Assembly (NCBI GenBank): GCA_963422675.2
Contig: CAXVYS010000023.1
Span: 44,905-108,904, forward strand
From: UBA4416 sp963422675
Lineage (GTDB): Bacteria; Bacteroidota; Bacteroidia; B-17B0; Aurantibacillaceae
Reading direction: 5' to 3'
DNA length: 64,000 bases
Below, in pieces: positions 51,641 to 59,139 of this stretch. The translations under genes and the position numbers were made by a program. The notes beneath the pieces are model-generated. The model was not told the origin of the DNA. It worked only from the letters and a program-made list of their open reading frames with translations, and ran no database searches. The first letter of the stretch is position 1. Every line of letters begins with the position of its first letter.

Positions 51641-53692
51641 ATGAACGTTGTCCTTAAAAAAGTCGAAGCAAAAAGAATAGGATTTATTTTTTTGTTTTCA
51701 GCTTTTTATTTTTTTACATTCTCACAAAACAGAGAACTCGACTCTCTGAATCATGTTATTAAAACGGCTAAGCATGATACTTCCATCTCATCTGCTTACG
51801 TTACTTTAACAGAAATATTATATCTATCAAATATTGATACATTACTACCTCTTTGCAATAAGGCGATGGCGATTGCCGATGCGAATTTAAAAAAGAAGTT
51901 AGATGCAAAAGAGAGAGCTTCTTTTTTAAACTCGAAGTTAGGTGCTATTAATAACCTGGGTTATTATTATATGAACAAGGGAAACACTTTAAATGCCCTT
52001 GATTGCTATAAAAAAAGCCTGACTATTGCTGAAAAAATAGGGAATAAAGTAGGTATTGCTACAGCCCTAAGTAATACGGGACAAATTTATTATGCTCTTG
52101 GTAATATCCCTTTAGCATTAGAGTATTATAACAAAAGCTTAAGCATATATGAGCTGCAAGATGTACCTACTAATAAGGCACTGGTATTAAATAACATTGC
52201 CGTTATATATAGTGATTTAGGTAATACTGAAAAAGCCATTGAATTTTATTATAGAGGTTTGTTTATTTATCAGAAGATGGGTTCAGAAGAGGGTGTAGCT
52301 TCTTTGTTAAATAATATTGGATATGAATGTGTTCTAAAGAAAGAGTATACAAAGGCATTGTATTATCAGCTTAAGAGCCTGGCAATTTGTGAAAAAAACA
52401 AAGACAAAGCAGGTACAGCCAAAACATTAAATCATATAGGAAGTATCTATGATAGCCAGGGAAACTATAGCCAGGCTCAGAAATATTATTTTAAAGGTTT
52501 GGCGTTGATGGAAGAGCTTAAGTATCCTAAAGAAACGGCAGTAACCTTATATAGCATAGGGTACGCCTATTTTGAACAAGGTAAAATAGAGGAGGCATTA
52601 GTATATGGATTAAGAAGTATGACGATCGCCAGGAAACTTGGGTATCCAAATGCAATCAGGTTGTCAGCAGGCCTTTTAAAATTGGTATACAAAAAGCGAG
52701 GCAATTATAAAAAAGCGTTGGAAATGACCGAATTATTTGTGAAGATGAAAGATAGTCTTAATAATGAAGTCACAAAAAAAGTTGCATTGAAAAATCAGTT
52801 CCAATATGAGTATAGTAAAAAAGAAATAGAGTTGGGAGCACGCTCAAAAGTAGAAAAAGAAAAAGCAGAAGTTTTAGCCAAAGAAGAAAAAGAAAGGCAA
52901 TACATGGTGGGCATATTTGTTGTTTTAGTATTTGCTATTGTAACCCTGACATTGACCGGTATAAACAGGAAAAGGAAATTAGATGCCATCCAAGCCCAGT
53001 ATTCGCTCAACGAAGAAAAAAGTTATTTGAGAAAAGTAATGCGGGAACGCGACGGTAAAATTCAAAAGGAAAAAAGAAGGGCTGTATCGGAATTAAGGGG
53101 GAAAATATCGCGCGATATGCATGACGAATTAAGTGGGGCATTGGCTGGATTGAAATATTATATCAATGATCTGCGATTGAAAGAAACAAATGAAAAGAGC
53201 AAACACTTATTAGAAGATATAGAAAGTGAAGTATCGAGCGTATATACTCAGGCACGTGAATATATGCATAGCTTAAGTGAAGGACTTGAAAAAGTTTCAG
53301 GAAATATAAAATTATTTCTGCAAAATTTATCGGGTAGTTTTTTTATCAGGTATGGAATAAAAGTGGTACTGAATCTTAAGATGGATGACATTGAAAGCAA
53401 AATAGATGCTGTTCAGCAGGATCAGCTAATACTGGTAATGAAAGAAGCCATTACCAATGTTATAAAACATTCAGGAGCCAGTCAGTTAACCATTGGCATT
53501 TGGTTTTCCGGTGGATTTTGCTACTTTAATATCATTGATAACGGAAAAGGATTCGACATTCGCACCATCAAAAAGGGATTAGGTGTTTTAAGCATGCAGT
53601 TAAGGATGGACGAGATTAAAGGGAATGTCTCCATCACTTCATCTCCAACGGGGACAACCATCGATGGTTCATTCCCTGTATTGGAAGACTAA
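51641..53692 (+). CDS. TPR-containing membrane histidine kinase
   Basis: A 683-residue sensor kinase: signal sequence to about residue 28 (FIFLFSAFYFFTFSQ), six or so tetratricopeptide repeats in the periplasm (residues ~105-350; ALDCYKKSLTIAEKIGN, ALEYYNKSLSIYE and so on), a transmembrane helix near 422-442 (GIFVVLVFAIVTLTLTGI), coiled coil, HisKA_3 with SRDMHDELSGALAGLKYY (His near 494) and HATPase with NVIKHSGA and DNGKGFDI. It should phosphorylate a LuxR-type regulator, probably the one converging on it at 53743-54387. Confidence 0.92.
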   Translation: MNVVLKKVEAKRIGFIFLFSAFYFFTFSQNRELDSLNHVIKTAKHDTSISSAYVTLTEILYLSNIDTLLPLCNKAMAIADANLKKKLDAKERASFLNSKLGAINNLGYYYMNKGNTLNALDCYKKSLTIAEKIGNKVGIATALSNTGQIYYALGNIPLALEYYNKSLSIYELQDVPTNKALVLNNIAVIYSDLGNTEKAIEFYYRGLFIYQKMGSEEGVASLLNNIGYECVLKKEYTKALYYQLKSLAICEKNKDKAGTAKTLNHIGSIYDSQGNYSQAQKYYFKGLALMEELKYPKETAVTLYSIGYAYFEQGKIEEALVYGLRSMTIARKLGYPNAIRLSAGLLKLVYKKRGNYKKALEMTELFVKMKDSLNNEVTKKVALKNQFQYEYSKKEIELGARSKVEKEKAEVLAKEEKERQYMVGIFVVLVFAIVTLTLTGINRKRKLDAIQAQYSLNEEKSYLRKVMRERDGKIQKEKRRAVSELRGKISRDMHDELSGALAGLKYYINDLRLKETNEKSKHLLEDIESEVSSVYTQAREYMHSLSEGLEKVSGNIKLFLQNLSGSFFIRYGIKVVLNLKMDDIESKIDAVQQDQLILVMKEAITNVIKHSGASQLTIGIWFSGGFCYFNIIDNGKGFDIRTIKKGLGVLSMQLRMDEIKGNVSITSSPTGTTIDGSFPVLED

Positions 53693-53742
53693 ATAAATTT
53701 CTCAACACCTTTTAATATATACCAGCTAGTATAATAGTAGGG

Positions 53743-54387
53743 TTACAATCCCTTAATATCAGGAGTGTAAAATCCATTAAGAATGGCAATATTAATAAGG
53801 TCGGAAGTGCGGTTTACTTTAAATTTTTTCATAATATTTTTATGATAACTCTGCACCGTATGAACACTTAAGTTAAGCTGACTGGCCACCTCTTTGATTA
53901 CAAAACCTTTGCACACCCATTGCAAAACATCTTTCTCTCTGGGAGATAAATGATAAATAATCTGCTCTTCAATAAATATATTATTAATGAGTTTGTTTCT
54001 TAATGACTTACCAATATATTGTTCGCCGGTTACAACTTTAGAAATAGCTTCCAATAATTCTTCAATAGGTTCTTCTTTACTTAAATAGGCATTTGCTCCC
54101 TGTCTTATAACATGTTTAATCGTGGGAATATTAGTAATAGAAGAAAGGATAATGATCTTTAGAGGATTATTCCCCTTCTCTTTATACGCCTTAACTAATT
54201 CGGGTCCGTTCTTGCCTGGCATCAACAGGTCGGAAATAATGAGATCGGGAAACCAGCTACTGTTGTCATTTAAAAATGAATCTCCTGAAACAAATAATTT
54301 TATTTCAGCAATCTCAGGACTGTTAATCAGTGTATTCTTTATTGCCTCTGCAAGTATCTTATGATCATCAATGATGGCTACTTTCAT
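53743..54387 (-). CDS. LuxR/NarL-type response regulator
   Basis: A 214-residue regulator: receiver with IIDDHK at residues 5-10, phospho-acceptor Asp53 in IISDLLMPG, Lys in LSKEEP, and a LuxR HTH LSPREKDVLQWVCKGFVIKEVASQLNLSVHTVQSYHKNIMKKFKVN. It ends 50 bp from the converging TPR kinase gene, its likely partner. Upstream is a 700-bp region with a cluster of CCCTAAAAT repeats that might be its operator sites. Confidence 0.92.
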   Translation of the reverse strand: MKVAIIDDHKILAEAIKNTLINSPEIAEIKLFVSGDSFLNDNSSWFPDLIISDLLMPGKNGPELVKAYKEKGNNPLKIIILSSITNIPTIKHVIRQGANAYLSKEEPIEELLEAISKVVTGEQYIGKSLRNKLINNIFIEEQIIYHLSPREKDVLQWVCKGFVIKEVASQLNLSVHTVQSYHKNIMKKFKVNRTSDLINIAILNGFYTPDIKGL

Positions 54388-54545
54388 GTTATATGGGGTT
54401 CTCCCGTGTTAAATGTTCTCTCAATGTAGGACGTAATATATATGTTTTAAAGGCAAAGAGTCATATGTGCGATAGTTCGGATTTCGCTGCCTTAAAGACT
54501 CATAGTATTAAAGTGTAAAATTACTAATCTTCTATCAAAAACAAT

Positions 54546-54579
54546 ACCCTAAAATTGGGGGTAATCCGTACCCTAAAAT
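54546..54579. promoter_or_regulatory. Paired CCCTAAAAT motifs (proximal group)
   Basis: ACCCTAAAATTGGGG (54546-54560) and ACCCTAAAAT (54570-54579), spaced 24 bp, about 160-190 bp upstream of the response regulator start. Possible protein-binding sites by inference from repetition and spacing. Confidence 0.4.
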
Positions 54580-54913
54580 AGACGTAAATAATAGTCTTTA
54601 GTAATGTATGGCGAATTTTCTGCTTTTATTGGTAGACGTGTTCGGCAAGGCAATAGAGTTTAATCACACTTAAGATAAAATGAAAATATTATAACAGCAG
54701 CTTTATAATATCATTTTGTTGGATTTATGATAATGCAAAGAGGTTACAGAAGTGAAAGCATTACAGGCTATGTGTAATTTATAGAATAAGGATTGACCAA
54801 TTTTTGCATAAGTTAAAAAGCAAAAAAAATATGCAATAACAATTTTATCGTGATTTTTCAGAGGCTAATAGTCCGAAGAGAAAGTATGCGTTAATGCTGT
54901 TTTCCAGAGCACT

Positions 54914-54972
54914 ACCCTAATTTTAGGGTATAATTTAACTCTAAAATTAGGGATGCTTATTTCCCTAAAATA
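54914..54972. promoter_or_regulatory. Palindromic CCCTAAAAT motifs (distal group)
   Basis: A perfect 16-bp palindrome ACCCTAATTTTAGGGT (54914-54929), then ACTCTAAAATTAGGG (54938-54952) and CCCTAAAATA (54963-54972), spaced about 24-25 bp. The dyad symmetry suits a dimeric regulator such as a LuxR-type protein. Confidence 0.45.
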
Positions 54973-55092
54973 CGTGTGATAAAGTATTATCAATATTATA
55001 GAAATTTGTAAAGGAAACGTTAAAAAAATTAGACAAAAAATATCATTGTATTGCATAAAAATAAATGGCATCCATTTAATAAGTAGTAAAAA

Positions 55093-55261
55093 ATGAAACT
55101 GATAAGAAATGTAATGATTGTGTTTAGCTTGTTATTTGCAGACTTTGCTGCGAAACTCAGGATAAAGAATTGGTGTTAAGTAACAACCCTAATAAGGTAA
55201 GCAAAAAACAGATATTCTTATAAAAGATATCGATATCCAAGAGAGTAATATTAATTTTTAG
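55093..55261 (+). pseudogene. Decayed small lipoprotein with two frame changes
   Basis: ATG at 55093 opens MKLIRNVMIVFSLLFADF, a signal peptide; the frame then needs a shift to continue CCETQDKELVLSNNPNK (a lipobox-like Cys at the right place), and a second shift gives KQKTDILIKDIDIQESNINF before a stop at 55261. Either the gene is broken or the sequence has two small errors. Confidence 0.45.
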
Positions 55262-55283
55262 AAAAATAATTCAATTTAAGTGT

Positions 55284-55640
55284 ATGATAAAGATAATTTC
55301 AATAGGGATATTTGTTTTAGCGACCTCGATCTTCGATGCTAAGCCTGGAGTAAAACACGAGGTTAACAAAGTAAACACTTCTGAAAAGAACTATTGGTTT
55401 TTTTCGAATGTACTCGTTTATCCAATGCTTGTTTCAACCGATTTTACGGTTTTAAATGCAGGGGATAAAAAATACATGATAGATATAATGGATTCAAACT
55501 CAAAGGTTTTGTTTTCATTTCATTCTTCACCTTATTCTAAAACAACCTTGGGTTTAAAATCTTTTGAAAACTCCGAATATATTATCAGAATGAAGAATAG
55601 TGAGGAAACTCATCAGTTTAGAATAATTAAATCCACATAA
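55284..55640 (+). CDS. Small exported protein made of a T9SS-CTD/DUF3244-like beta domain
   Basis: A 118-residue protein with an N-terminal signal-like stretch (IISIGIFVLATSIFDA) and a body VLNAGDKKYMIDIMDSNSKVLFSF ... LGLKSFENSEYIIRMKNSEETHQFRIIKS that looks like the seven-stranded sandwich of type IX secretion C-terminal domains or DUF3244, but without a large cargo in front. Role unknown. First gene of a run of five plus-strand genes. Confidence 0.55.
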   Translation: MIKIISIGIFVLATSIFDAKPGVKHEVNKVNTSEKNYWFFSNVLVYPMLVSTDFTVLNAGDKKYMIDIMDSNSKVLFSFHSSPYSKTTLGLKSFENSEYIIRMKNSEETHQFRIIKST

Positions 55641-55678
55641 TTCATAGTATTTTTTAACGAAGTAGTTGATCAGGATCC

Positions 55679-56101
55679 ATGACACACATAAATCATAATT
55701 TTAAGTTAAACAGAACTCAAGAGTATCTTTTAAGTGAGTTTAAAGAAGATTTAAGTGATGACCGGCTGGCTGATCTTAAATTTTTAATTCAAAAATTCTT
55801 TACAAAATATTCAAATTTTAATTCTGGTGAAATTTCCGAAAACATAAACCCGGTAAATGATTTCTTTTTGAATGAAGTGCTAAATGAAACATCAATACAG
55901 ACCGCGAATATGTATTATAAGTTAGTGTATAATTATCCTTCAAGTAAAAATGTTTCTTACTGGAATGAAAAAGAAAAGGAATGGAGGCATTATAGAACCT
56001 CAATAAATGAGACTAAAAAAGATATGGAAAATGAAATTGAACGCATCTCATCGGAATATAAGCCCATATTGGTAAACAAAGAGGAACATTTGAAAAAATA
56101 A
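55679..56101 (+). CDS. Hypothetical protein (140 residues)
   Basis: Not recognised. A charged, mostly helical cytosolic protein (NRTQEYLLSEFKEDLSDDRLADLKFLIQKFF ... NETKKDMENEIERISSEYKPILVNKEEHLKK). It ends 2 bp before the aquaporin-like gene, so the two are probably co-translated. Confidence 0.6.
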   Translation: MTHINHNFKLNRTQEYLLSEFKEDLSDDRLADLKFLIQKFFTKYSNFNSGEISENINPVNDFFLNEVLNETSIQTANMYYKLVYNYPSSKNVSYWNEKEKEWRHYRTSINETKKDMENEIERISSEYKPILVNKEEHLKK

Positions 56102-56103
56102 GA

Positions 56104-56817
56104 ATGGATAAAAATTTTAATAAATATGCCTCTGAGTTTTTTGGAACATTATTTTTAGTATTAATAGGTTGTGGAAGCTTTGTGATTGGTGGCCCCATTC
56201 GCAACCATTTAGAAATCGCACTCTGTTTTGGTTTGACTCTTGCCGTTTTAATATCCATTATAGGTCCTGTTTCGGGTTGTTATTTAAATCTTGCGGTTAC
56301 TTTAACCATGCTGGTTTTAAATAAAATAAGTTTTAAAAATGCAGTAGGATATATGACTTCCCAGTTTTTTGGTGCAGTGTTAGGTGCAGGAATAATCTAT
56401 ATCATTTCTTTTGGTGATTTTCATTATAGCGTGATAGAGAATGGCCTTGGCCAAAATTCATTTCCAGAGGGGAACGATATGAAGTACAATGTGTCTATAG
56501 CGTTTTTGTTTGAAACGATTTTTACAGCCTTATTCATTATCGTTATGTTATTTATAACGAGCGATCCTAAAAATGAATCGAAAGCCGGTTTGATTATCGG
56601 ATTCGCTATAGTTATTATACATCTCATCGGAATTCCAATTACAGGAGTATCACTTAATCCGGCAAGAAGTTTTGGCCCGGCCATATTATTAGGAGGGAAA
56701 GCGTTATCTCAATTATGGCTTTTTGTGCTGGCGCCATTTATTGGAGCACTATTAGCGGCATTTGTTTGGAGCCAGGTGGAATTAGATAGAAAACTGAGTA
56801 GATTATTAAATAAATAG
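56104..56817 (+). CDS. MIP-family channel (aquaporin-like) with an altered first NPA box
   Basis: A 237-residue six-helix channel of the major intrinsic protein family. The second half-helix has the normal GVSLNPARSFGPA (Asn185-Pro-Ala-Arg). The first reads SGCYLNLAVTL, so the usual NPA is NLA (residues 62-64), and the His before it is Tyr. Such changes occur in some divergent MIPs and can alter the pore. Start ATG is 2 bp after the preceding stop. Substrate (water, glycerol or another small solute) uncertain. Confidence 0.88.
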   Translation: MDKNFNKYASEFFGTLFLVLIGCGSFVIGGPIRNHLEIALCFGLTLAVLISIIGPVSGCYLNLAVTLTMLVLNKISFKNAVGYMTSQFFGAVLGAGIIYIISFGDFHYSVIENGLGQNSFPEGNDMKYNVSIAFLFETIFTALFIIVMLFITSDPKNESKAGLIIGFAIVIIHLIGIPITGVSLNPARSFGPAILLGGKALSQLWLFVLAPFIGALLAAFVWSQVELDRKLSRLLNK

Positions 56818-56850
56818 AGTACAAGACTAACATAATAAAATATAATTTAT

Positions 56851-57204
56851 ATGATAACGATTGATAATAAAAGAATAAGAAATAGAACCGTTGGGTTTTA
56901 TAAAACAGATTATACGAAGTGGGTACGTGTCGAATTTTCTGATATTATGTACATAGATACACTTTCTAAAATGCCCTGTAGAATTGTTTTTTTCAATGAT
57001 AAGTTTGTTTATTCACACGAACCTTTAATTAAAATTTCAAATTTTTTGCCATTTAAGTTTGAGAGAATCCATAGAACCTGTGTTGTGAATGTAGAGTATA
57101 TCGATTATGTGGATTACAGAAGGAAATTAGTTGTTTTGAAAAATGAAGTACAGTTAAGTCTGGGATTATCATATATCGAAAATCTTAAAAAGTATTTTGT
57201 TTAA
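56851..57204 (+). CDS. LytTR-domain DNA-binding protein
   Basis: A 117-residue protein consisting only of a LytTR DNA-binding domain: VRVEFSDIMYIDTLSKMPCRIVFFNDKFVYSHEPLIKISNFLPFKFERIHRTCVVNVEYIDYVDYRRKLVVLKNEVQLSLGLSYIENLKKYF, with the ERIHRTCVVN block. There is no receiver domain, so it may act as a stand-alone regulator or need a partner. It lies between the MIP channel and an unknown gene. Confidence 0.85.
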   Translation: MITIDNKRIRNRTVGFYKTDYTKWVRVEFSDIMYIDTLSKMPCRIVFFNDKFVYSHEPLIKISNFLPFKFERIHRTCVVNVEYIDYVDYRRKLVVLKNEVQLSLGLSYIENLKKYFV

Positions 57205-57331
57205 TTGATTTTTTTAAATGGCATGTCAATACCGCAAGGCATAATCATTCAAGTATATTTCAGAGAAATTTTTCATTGAATCAAACAGGCTTATATTTTA
57301 AAATTTGTATTAGTTAATTGTATTATTTTTT

Positions 57332-57928
57332 ATGACTACAGAAATGAATTTAATAAAGAAACATGCTGATGATTATTTCAACAGAGTAATAAATGATGTA
57401 AGTGATAGTGAACGCTTTATTAGTTACGTTAGAAGAAATGCGATCAGGTACGTTAAATCTGCCGATAAAATTGTTTTTTTTGAAAGAATGGCATTACAAA
57501 TCAAAATCAGGTACGATAGGCATTTATTGCATTGCTCACTTTATGATATGTGCAGTTGTAGATTCGCCACTTTTTACGAAGGAGTATTGTTCGTTTTACA
57601 GGAGGAGTTGAATAAATTAGAGAATAGCCTTTTGCCAACCGACTTTAAATCATTTGAGCGTGAAAACATTAATATATCATTAAAAAAAATTGTCAATAAA
57701 ATTAATGACCTTGAACTGGGTAATGTATTGGATTATGGCGTTTTTGTTAAAGAAATAGAGGAGCTAAAGGATTACTATTATTTGAATAAAAAAATATGGA
57801 ATCAATTACTCATTGGAAAATTGACAGAAATGTTGGGTAGAAAGATGGTGAGTGTAGCCCTTTGCAAAGAAATAATAACTCTGGTAAATGATGTATGCCC
57901 TTCCATTTTAATTAAAGAGTTGGAATAA
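57332..57928 (+). CDS. Hypothetical protein (198 residues)
   Basis: Not recognised. A helical soluble protein with Cys residues in HCSLYDMCSCRFATF and a basic N-terminus (ISYVRRNAIRYVKSADK). No signal peptide. It follows the LytTR gene by 127 bp and ends before the terminator shared with the RND operon. Confidence 0.6.
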   Translation: MTTEMNLIKKHADDYFNRVINDVSDSERFISYVRRNAIRYVKSADKIVFFERMALQIKIRYDRHLLHCSLYDMCSCRFATFYEGVLFVLQEELNKLENSLLPTDFKSFERENINISLKKIVNKINDLELGNVLDYGVFVKEIEELKDYYYLNKKIWNQLLIGKLTEMLGRKMVSVALCKEIITLVNDVCPSILIKELE

Positions 57929-57960
57929 ATCTGGGTGCTACCACAAACAGGAATAGAATA

Positions 57961-58000
57961 AAAAATGCCCTGCTATTTATTAAAATAGCAGGGCATTTTT
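57961..58000. terminator. Bidirectional terminator
   Basis: AAAAATGCCCTGCTATTT / AAATAGCAGGGCATTTTT around a short loop, between the hypothetical gene and the converging RND operon. Confidence 0.9.
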
Positions 58001-58026
58001 AGTTAGGGGAGGAGTGAAAAGAAATC

Positions 58027-59109
58027 TTATTTGATCGCAGTTCCATCTTTGATCTCTTCGTTTGCTTTTGTAACAAGGCGTTCATTTAATTTCAGGTCAC
58101 CAAAAATTTCTGTTTGCTCATGGATATCACGTCCTTTTTTTACAGAAACACGCTCCGTTTTATTATTCACCACTTTTATCACATAAATACCTTCATTTGA
58201 ATTTACCAATGCTGTTTTCGGAACAACAAAGCTGCTGTCTTTTGCCGTTAATGGAATTAGGACTTCAGCAACCATCCCTGGCAATAATGCTTTATTCGTA
58301 TTAGTCACATCCATTTCTATTTTCTCTGAACGTAAGCGTAGATCAAGTGCTCCGGCCATCCGTTTTACATTCGCCTTAAACAATTCCGCAGGGAGTGATT
58401 TTACTTTAAACGAAATCTCATCATTTGCTTTTAAAAAACCTGTATAAGCTTCAGGTACTGAAATAGCTAAACGTAATTGTTTTTGTTCCTGTAAGGTAAG
58501 TAAAGGAAATTCAGAACCCTTTCCGCTTGGGCCAACATATGCACCTAAGTTTACATTTCGGGAAGTGATAATACCGTTAAATGGCGCACGTATTTCGAGG
58601 TATCCTTTTATCACTCCAATTTCTTTAAATGATGCTTTGGCCGCTTCCAGGTTTGAAAATTCGGCATTTCTGCGAGCAGTGGCCTGGTCCAGATCATTTT
58701 GAGAAACGGTGCCGGGTGTTTTTGCCGCTTCTGTTAAACGATTGAAATTGGCATTACTGGCTGTGTAATTTGCTTCAATACTTTTTAACCTTGATTCAGC
58801 TGCGGCCAGCTGCGACGTTAACTCAGGTGCTTCCAGGGTCATTAATAATTGTCCGGTTGCCACTTCTGAGCCTATATCCACTTTTAATTCTTTTACAAAT
58901 CCTGTTACTTTAGCGTATAAATCCACTTGCTGGTAGGCAATCAGCTCTCCGGGTAATTGAAGACTTGTAGAAAATTTATCTTTCTGTAATAAAAATGTTT
59001 CTGTTGGTGCAGTTAATGTTGCAGAGCTTTCTGCTTTCTTTTCTTCTGAAGAACAGCTTTGTAAAATGCTTAGTGCAATGAAACTTCCGATAATGATATT
59101 ATTTTTCAT
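58027..59109 (-). CDS. RND efflux periplasmic adaptor (membrane fusion lipoprotein)
   Basis: A 360-residue HlyD/AcrA-type adaptor. A lipoprotein signal (ALSILQSCSSE), LPGELIAYQQVDLYAKVTGFVKELKVDIGSEVATGQLLMTLEAPEL (lipoyl half), a helical hairpin around AAESRLKSIEANYTASNANFNRL, and GYLEIRAPFNGIITSRNVNLGAYV (second lipoyl half) are followed by the beta-barrel and membrane-proximal domains. Last gene of the operon, 30 bp after the permease. Confidence 0.94.
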   Translation of the reverse strand: MKNNIIIGSFIALSILQSCSSEEKKAESSATLTAPTETFLLQKDKFSTSLQLPGELIAYQQVDLYAKVTGFVKELKVDIGSEVATGQLLMTLEAPELTSQLAAAESRLKSIEANYTASNANFNRLTEAAKTPGTVSQNDLDQATARRNAEFSNLEAAKASFKEIGVIKGYLEIRAPFNGIITSRNVNLGAYVGPSGKGSEFPLLTLQEQKQLRLAISVPEAYTGFLKANDEISFKVKSLPAELFKANVKRMAGALDLRLRSEKIEMDVTNTNKALLPGMVAEVLIPLTAKDSSFVVPKTALVNSNEGIYVIKVVNNKTERVSVKKGRDIHEQTEIFGDLKLNERLVTKANEEIKDGTAIK

Positions 59110-59139
59110 AAATAGGTTTTCTTTGTTTTGAAATTAAAT

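Larger units (their letters stand above)
54388..55092. other. 705-bp intergenic region with CCCTAAAAT repeat cluster
   Basis: No gene. It lies between the regulator gene on the minus strand and a decayed lipoprotein on the plus strand. Five copies of a CCCTAAAAT-type motif occur here in two groups (listed separately). The rest is AT-rich. Confidence 0.5.

Noticed and set aside
54865..55071. Minus-strand 68-residue frame over the CCCTAAAAT palindromes
   Set aside because: Low-complexity Ile/Phe-rich translation of AT-rich DNA with no start signal.
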